Positions 59,600 to 64,000 of a stretch of 64,000 bases of DNA are shown here, piece by piece. Under the pieces are notes generated by a model. It was given only the letters and a program-made list of their open reading frames with translations, had not been told where the DNA came from and searched no databases. This stretch comes from DAOMFB01 sp963801475 (lineage in GTDB: Bacteria; Acidobacteriota; Thermoanaerobaculia; UBA5066), in assembly GCA_963801475.1 (NCBI GenBank), contig CAWDEX010000001.1, positions 2,294,001 through 2,358,000 on the forward strand. The letters are read 5' to 3'. Every line of letters starts with the position of its first letter. The first letter of the stretch is position 1. The position numbers and the translations under genes are program-made.

Positions 59600-60496
59600 A
59601 TGAACACCGCGGTGAACCGGCGCCCGTCCCCCGCCCTCGTGGCGCACCTCGCCGCCGCGGTCTCCGCCCAGCGGGCGCGGATCGAGGAAGTCCTGACCCG
59701 CGCCGAGCGGCTGGACGACGAGCGCGTGCTCCACGACCTCCGCGTGGCCCTCCGCCGGACGGCGGCCGTGGCGAAACTGACCCGCGGGTTCCCGTCCGCG
59801 GACTCCGGAGAGCCCCTCCGCCGGACGGCACGCGAGCTCCGGCGGTTCCTCTCGCCGCACCGGACGCTGGAAGTCTGCGTGGCACGCCTGACGACGCGCT
59901 TCCGCCGCGACGCGGCCCGCCACGCCGTCGCCCTGAAGCTGGCCAAACGGATCGCCCCCCCCGCCGGAGACGCCGCGCCGGCGTCGCGGGACGGCCACCT
60001 CCTCCTCACCGCGCTGCGCTCCGCCTTCGCCATCCGCGACGCGGAGCTGTCGCCGTTCAGCCGCCCCTTCGCCGCGATTCTGCCGAGCCGGAGCGACGAG
60101 CGCCTCGCGCGCCTCGTCCGCCGGCGGCTGCGGAAGCGGCGGAAGCGCCTCCTGGCTTCCGGCGGGCCGGAGCGCGACACGCTGCACCCCCTCCGGATCG
60201 AGGCCAAAGATCTCCGGTACGGCCTGGAGTTCGTCCGCGACCTCGTGCCCGGCGTGCCCGGGCTGCTGAAGGAGTTCCAGCAGTTCCAGGACGTCGCGGG
60301 AGACGCCCATGACCGGATCGAGCTGATCCATGTGGTCAGCGACGCGGCCTCTTCAGGCTCGCCGGCCCTCCGGCGCGGGGCACGAAGCCTCGTCGTCCCG
60401 CTGGAGCGCGACGCCGCTCTCGCGCTCCGGAGGGCGCAAGCGTCGGCGAAGACGCTTCTCGCGCACCTCTCGCAGTGCGAGATCTCGTGGACGTGA
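59600..60496 (+). CDS. CHAD domain protein
   Basis: A 298-residue helical, strongly basic CHAD domain protein. The typical CHAD features are the VLHDLRVALRRTAAV block (residues 48-62) and its repeat-like partner LHPLRIEAKDLRYGLEFV (196-213). CHAD domains bind polyphosphate and often sit beside a CYTH triphosphatase or near polyphosphate kinases; neither is visible here. The protein may be tied to polyphosphate granules. Start ATG is 33 bases after the previous stop with no clear Shine-Dalgarno. Confidence 0.9.
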   Translation: MNTAVNRRPSPALVAHLAAAVSAQRARIEEVLTRAERLDDERVLHDLRVALRRTAAVAKLTRGFPSADSGEPLRRTARELRRFLSPHRTLEVCVARLTTRFRRDAARHAVALKLAKRIAPPAGDAAPASRDGHLLLTALRSAFAIRDAELSPFSRPFAAILPSRSDERLARLVRRRLRKRRKRLLASGGPERDTLHPLRIEAKDLRYGLEFVRDLVPGVPGLLKEFQQFQDVAGDAHDRIELIHVVSDAASSGSPALRRGARSLVVPLERDAALALRRAQASAKTLLAHLSQCEISWT

Positions 60497-61149
60497 TCCT
60501 GCGTGGCGTCCGGGTCGTGGAGATCGCCCTCGTCCGCGAGGAGTCGGCCGGTCGCGAGCTCGCCGCGGCGCCGCCGCTGACGCTCTTCGACGTCGGGGGC
60601 GCCGACGCAGCGGGACCGGCGGCGTCCGTCGCGTTCGTCGCGTCGCCCGCGGCGCTCCACGCCCTCTTCGAGGTCGAGTCCGAGCCGCCGCTCCATGTCG
60701 CCGCCGTCGACGGCGGGCCGGTCTTCGAAGACGAGTGCGTGGAGCTCTTCCTCGCCGCGCCGCACGACCCGGTCGCCTACCGGGAGATCGTCGTCAACCC
60801 GGCGGGCGCCCGGTACGGCGCCGAGGTCCGGAACCCCGACGACAGCCGCGCCACGTGGACGCTCCTTCCGGGCCGGCTCCCCGACGGCCTTTCCGTCACG
60901 GTGGCGGGCGGGGAGGACGGGGTTCCGCCGCAGGCCTGGCGGCGCTGGAGCTGCCGCATCTCCGTGCCGTGGCGGGCGCTATCGCCGGATGGCCGCGCCC
61001 CGGCGCCCGGCGAGGAGCGGCGCCTGAACGCCTACCGGATCGCGCGCGGCGCCTCCACCCGCTTCCAGGCGCTCTCGCCCACCCTGCGCTCCGCGCCGCC
61101 CGATTTTCACGTCCCGTCGCGGTTCGCGAAGGCCGTCTTCCGGATCTAG
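60493..61149 (+). CDS. CBM9-like carbohydrate-binding domain protein
   Basis: A 218-residue protein with no signal peptide and the DOMON/CBM9-like beta-sandwich pattern: FEDECVELFLAAPHDPVAYREIVVNPAGARYG is the family block, then WSCRISVPWRAL and LNAYRIARG near the end. Proteins of this type bind sugars or act in heme/cytochrome-linked sugar metabolism. The GTG start at 60493 overlaps the CHAD stop (GTGA); two other GTGs at 60475 and 60487 are in frame. The pairing with CHAD is unusual and not explained. Confidence 0.8.
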   Translation: MILRGVRVVEIALVREESAGRELAAAPPLTLFDVGGADAAGPAASVAFVASPAALHALFEVESEPPLHVAAVDGGPVFEDECVELFLAAPHDPVAYREIVVNPAGARYGAEVRNPDDSRATWTLLPGRLPDGLSVTVAGGEDGVPPQAWRRWSCRISVPWRALSPDGRAPAPGEERRLNAYRIARGASTRFQALSPTLRSAPPDFHVPSRFAKAVFRI

Positions 61150-61179
61150 GCCTCCGCCCCCCTTCCTGCTAATCTCTCG

Positions 61180-61788
61180 ATGAGAATGGATCGCAGGCTC
61201 AGGACGTCCGCCCCGCCCCCCGAAGGCCCTCCCGGCCCGACGGCTTCCGACCTCGAGCTCCTCGAGCGGATCCGGGATGGAGACGCGTCGGCGCTCGACG
61301 CCCTTCACGGTCGCTATGCCTCCCCCGTCTACTCCCTCGTCTGGAAGGTCCTCCAGAACGCCGAGGAGGCCGAGGACGTGGCCCTCGACGTCTTCTGGCA
61401 GATCTGGCGCCAGGCGGATCGCTACGACCCCTCCCGCGGGGCGCCCCCCGCCTGGATCTTCACCCTGGCCCGTTCGCGCGCCATCGACCGACTCCGGGCC
61501 CGGCACCGCCGGGAGGACCGGACCATTTCGTTCGACGACCCGGGCGCGAAACTCGACCCGCTCGACGAGCGGGCGTCGCCGGACCAGGTCGCGTCCTTCC
61601 GCCAGACGCGCGACGCCGTTCGCGGCGCGATGAAGACGCTCTCACCCGTCCAGCGGGAAGCCGTGGAGCTCGCCTTCTTCAAGGGCCTGACGCACGTGGA
61701 GATCGCCGAGAAGCTCCGCCAGCCGCTCGGCACGATCAAGACCCGCATCCGGCAGGGCCTCATCCGCCTGAAGAAGCAGCTTGACTGA
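61180..61788 (+). CDS. ECF-type RNA polymerase sigma factor
   Basis: A 202-residue group 4 sigma factor. Region 2 is seen at EAEDVALDVFWQIWRQADRYDP and AWIFTLARSRAIDRLRARHRR; region 4 at LSPVQREAVELAFFKGLTHVEIAEKLRQPLGTIKTRIRQGL. No anti-sigma gene adjoins it; instead a mutY gene starts inside its 3' end. Two ATGs, 61180 and 61186, are possible starts; a TAATCT box at 61170-61175 precedes both, and the second fits the leaderless pattern better. Target genes cannot be predicted. Confidence 0.92.
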   Translation: MRMDRRLRTSAPPPEGPPGPTASDLELLERIRDGDASALDALHGRYASPVYSLVWKVLQNAEEAEDVALDVFWQIWRQADRYDPSRGAPPAWIFTLARSRAIDRLRARHRREDRTISFDDPGAKLDPLDERASPDQVASFRQTRDAVRGAMKTLSPVQREAVELAFFKGLTHVEIAEKLRQPLGTIKTRIRQGLIRLKKQLD

Positions 61789-62884
61789 CCGGACCTCCGG
61801 CCGCGCGCTTCTTCGCTGGTACCGGTCCGCGGCCCGCGTCCTCCCGTGGAGGCGGACGACGGATCCGTGGGCGGTCTGGGTCTCCGAGGTCATGCTCCAG
61901 CAGACGACCGTGGCGACGGCCGCGCCACGGTGGACGCGCTTCCTCGCCCGGTTCCCGACCGTCGAGACGCTCGCCCGGGCCCCGGAGCGGGAAGTCCTCG
62001 CCGAGTGGGCGGGCCTCGGCTACTACGCGCGCGCCCGGAATCTCCGGACCGCCGCGAGAACCGTCGTCGCGGCCGGCGCATTCCCCCGGACCCTCGACGG
62101 GTGGCGCGCCCTGCCGGGCGTCGGGCCCTACACGGCCGCGGCGGTCGCGTCGATCTGCTTCCGCGTCCCGGCCGCCGTCGTGGACGGGAACGTCGCGCGC
62201 GTCCTCGCCCGGTTTCATGCCCTCCGCGTCGATCCAAAGTCCGCTGCCGGGAGCCGGCGGATCCGGGCCGCGGCCGACGCGATGCTCGTTTCCTCGTCTC
62301 CGGGGGATTCCAATCAGGCGCTGATGGAGCTCGGGGCGACGCTCTGCTCGCCGCGGTCGCCGCGATGCGAGGCCTGCCCGCTCCGGACCGACTGCCTCGG
62401 AAGACGGGCCGGAAGACCCGAGTCGTTTCCGAAGGCGCCGGGGAAGAGCGCGCCCCGGAAGATCCATGTCGTGGCCGGCCTCGCCTTCCGGAACGGGCGG
62501 ATACTCCTCACCGAAGACAGCCGGATGGTCCGGGGTCAATGGAGCGTGCCTCTCTTCCATGTCCCGGCACGGGAACGGCCTGCAGAGGTCCTTCGAAGGG
62601 AATGGGAAGACGTCGCTGGCCGGAAGGCGACAGGACTCGAGCCGCTCGGCGTGCTGCGGCATTCGGTGATGAACCGGCGCTATCGCGTCGACGTCTTCAC
62701 CCTCGATGAAGAGACGTCGCCGCCGGCGTCCCGAGGTTCGCCGGCGAAACGCCTCCGCGCGCTTCCCCCGGGGCTTCCTCCCCGCGTCCGGCTCCTCCGC
62801 CGCCGCGACCTCCCGTTCCACCCTCACGGGGGATTGCTCCTGAAGATCCTCGGCCTCCTCCGGAAGCGCGAAGCCGGAAGCTGA
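61781..62884 (+). CDS. mutY: A/G-specific adenine DNA glycosylase
   Basis: A 367-residue base-excision repair enzyme that removes adenine opposite 8-oxoguanine. Catalytic Glu36 (SEVMLQQT) and Asp135 (VVDGNVAR), HhH motif LPGVGPYTAAAVA (111-123), and the 4Fe-4S ligands Cys189, Cys196, Cys199 and Cys205 (C-x6-C-x2-C-x5-C) are all present, as is a C-terminal Nudix-like domain for 8-oxoG recognition. The start is a TTG at 61781 overlapping the sigma factor stop by 8 bases, chosen because the HhH and FeS spacing begin right after it. Cotranscription with the sigma factor is likely. Confidence 0.95.
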   Translation: MTDRTSGRALLRWYRSAARVLPWRRTTDPWAVWVSEVMLQQTTVATAAPRWTRFLARFPTVETLARAPEREVLAEWAGLGYYARARNLRTAARTVVAAGAFPRTLDGWRALPGVGPYTAAAVASICFRVPAAVVDGNVARVLARFHALRVDPKSAAGSRRIRAAADAMLVSSSPGDSNQALMELGATLCSPRSPRCEACPLRTDCLGRRAGRPESFPKAPGKSAPRKIHVVAGLAFRNGRILLTEDSRMVRGQWSVPLFHVPARERPAEVLRREWEDVAGRKATGLEPLGVLRHSVMNRRYRVDVFTLDEETSPPASRGSPAKRLRALPPGLPPRVRLLRRRDLPFHPHGGLLLKILGLLRKREAGS

Positions 62885-62902
62885 CAGGTCTCCCGGCCGG
62901 GC

Positions 62903-62908
62903 TATCCT
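62903..62908 (+). promoter_or_regulatory. -35/-10 promoter CTGACA-16-TATCCT before the ligase-like gene
   Basis: CTGACA (62881-62886, one change from TTGACA) and TATCCT (62903-62908) are spaced by 16 bases, and the -10 ends 7 bases before the ATG at 62916. It is the only leaderless-type promoter here with a good -35. The coordinates given are the -10 box. Confidence 0.45.
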
Positions 62909-62915
62909 CCGCGCG

Positions 62916-64000
62916 ATGCCGAAGAAAAAGACGGCGGTGCCTGCGGGGGGGGATCCTCCGCGCCACGGCGTCGCGGCGCTCCTCGTTCCGTTCGGCCTCC
63001 TCTTCGCCCTCGTTCTTCCGTTCTTCGTCTGGCTCGCCGACTCCCCCGAGCAGCTCCGCGACGTGAAGCTCGTCCTTCAGGCGTTCGGGGCGGCGACGGC
63101 GCTCGCCCCTCTGGCGCTACAGGCGCTCCGCCGCCGCCCGCTTCCGGGTCTCGGGGATCTTTCGTCCGCCGGACGCTTCGCAGCAGGAGCCTTCGCGGCC
63201 GCCCTCGGGCTCGCGCTCGTCTCGGGCGTGACGAACCTGTCGCGGGTCGACCCGCTGACCGCGGCCGCCGTCCTGTCGCCCCTCGCCCTTCTTCTCGTCG
63301 GAGCCTCACGCCCAGGCGAGGCCGCAGCGCCCCGCGTCTTCGCCGCGCTGATGATCGCGGGCGCCGCAACCGGACTTCTCGCGGGGGCGCAGCGTTTTCT
63401 CGGGGTTCTCCGGATCCTCCCGATGGAGGCGCCCGAACCGCGCTTCCTCGCCGCCGCCCTGATCGGGAACCCGGGAGACGTCGCCGCGGCGCTCCTGGTT
63501 CCGGCGGTCCTTCTCTGGATCCGGGTCACGTCCGCGCCGGACCTCCGGCCGCGGCTCGTGGCCGCGGCGGGTCTCGCCGCGTGCCTTTTCGGCCTCGGCG
63601 CCACGGAGGCCATCGCCCCGCTCGGTGCTTTCGCCGCGTCGGTCCTCTTTCACACGCTCCTTGACATCCGCGCCCGGTGGCGCCCTTTCCTCGCCGCGGC
63701 CCTTCTCTTCGCCGCCGCCGCAGGAGTCACCGGGGCCGGCCGGCGCGCTCTCGAGAAGCTCGACCAGTTCCGGCGAGGCGAGGCCGCCGAGGCGTCGACT
63801 CAACGCGACATCGGCGTTCTCGCCGCGCTCGAGATGATTCGCGCGCGGCCTCTCCTTGGCGTGGGACCGGGCGCGTTCTCGAACGCCTTCGTGCCGGCCC
63901 GCCTCAGGGCCGAGGAGCGAACGGGCCGCTACCTGGTTCACCGCTCCGGCTACGCGCACTTCGACAACGCGCACAGCGAGCCGCTGACGCTTGCCGCCGA
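62916..64000 (+). CDS. O-antigen ligase / polysaccharide polymerase-like membrane protein (3' end outside window)
   Basis: 361 residues are visible before the window ends. The protein has about ten hydrophobic segments, starting at LLVPFGLLFALVLPFFVWL, and the family's periplasmic loop with RPLLGVGPGAFSNAFVP and FDNAHSEPL, as in O-antigen ligases (WaaL/Wzy_C). These transfer or polymerise surface sugars at the inner membrane. A lysine-rich cytoplasmic N-terminus (MPKKKTAVP) fits the positive-inside rule. The ATG at 62916 follows the CTGACA/TATCCT promoter directly, so the gene starts a new unit after mutY. Confidence 0.85.
   Translation, partial: MPKKKTAVPAGGDPPRHGVAALLVPFGLLFALVLPFFVWLADSPEQLRDVKLVLQAFGAATALAPLALQALRRRPLPGLGDLSSAGRFAAGAFAAALGLALVSGVTNLSRVDPLTAAAVLSPLALLLVGASRPGEAAAPRVFAALMIAGAATGLLAGAQRFLGVLRILPMEAPEPRFLAAALIGNPGDVAAALLVPAVLLWIRVTSAPDLRPRLVAAAGLAACLFGLGATEAIAPLGAFAASVLFHTLLDIRARWRPFLAAALLFAAAAGVTGAGRRALEKLDQFRRGEAAEASTQRDIGVLAALEMIRARPLLGVGPGAFSNAFVPARLRAEERTGRYLVHRSGYAHFDNAHSEPLTLAA

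Noticed and set aside
1..64000. CRISPR arrays, prophage, insertion sequences, integrons, toxin-antitoxin or restriction genes
   Set aside because: No direct-repeat arrays, transposase or integrase motifs, or typical defence domains were found while reading both strands; all long frames are explained by ordinary chromosomal genes.
1..64000. tRNA or rRNA genes
   Set aside because: No cloverleaf-like sequences with T-loop GTTCRANNC and matching arms, and no rRNA blocks, were recognised. A tool such as tRNAscan-SE would be decisive.

Overview
This 64-kb window is a gene-dense chromosomal segment of a very GC-rich bacterium (roughly 70% GC by eye). Genes are tightly packed, no gap exceeds about 300 bases, and neighbours often overlap by 4 bp (GTGA or ATGA). 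An alternative complex III (ActABCDEF) followed directly by Sco and an A2-type caa3 oxidase, plus large secreted peptidases, an alpha-2-macroglobulin and Ser/Thr kinase/FHA genes, suggest an aerobic Acidobacteriota-like organism (possibly Thermoanaerobaculia). That placement is inference from gene content; no rRNA or phylogenetic marker was analysed.

Layout. 1-6254: end of radC, a sirtuin and a secreted protein on the minus strand, then a soluble GAF histidine kinase and a cytochrome/beta-barrel cluster (DUF2231, small cytochrome c, CX4CH lipoprotein, DUF5777). 6282-9024: GH13 amylase-type enzyme and zinc-binding dehydrogenase. 9101-20325: two tandem, recently duplicated M14 metallopeptidases facing a 2022-residue thioester alpha-2-macroglobulin. 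20378-25955: RapA-like SNF2 helicase coupled to a trans-sulfuration PLP enzyme, a secreted protein, an MFS exporter. 25976-38499: a twelve-gene respiratory operon, act A-F, an unnamed membrane protein, sco, cox B-A-C-D. It passes electrons from quinol through ACIII and cytochrome c domains to a proton-pumping oxidase. 38534-42207: glycogen phosphorylase, a 59-residue Lys-rich protein too short for routine gene finding, and a DDAH-type hydrolase. 42229-47085: secreted or membrane proteins on the minus strand, including an S41 peptidase and a PA-domain metzincin whose operon has a palindromic operator candidate and a UUCG terminator. 47198-57720: metabolism, nucleotide and signalling genes (aminotransferase, YchF-like GTPase, LOG, CDGSH, Nudix, Ser/Thr kinase, FHA-RDD, UvrA, acetyltransferase). 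57791-64000: GGDEF-EAL protein, CHAD, CBM9-like protein, ECF sigma factor, MutY, and the start of an O-antigen ligase-like protein.

Two cross-cutting signals stand out. Several first-of-operon genes have a TAnnnT box 6-8 bases before the start codon with no Shine-Dalgarno sequence, the signature of leaderless transcripts. Genes inside operons are instead coupled by 4-bp start/stop overlaps. No phage, insertion sequence, CRISPR, tRNA, rRNA or restriction system was seen. No wholly new system is evident; the best under-described candidates are the unnamed protein inside the ACIII-caa3 operon (33531-34058), the M14/macroglobulin locus, and the operator-controlled metzincin operon.
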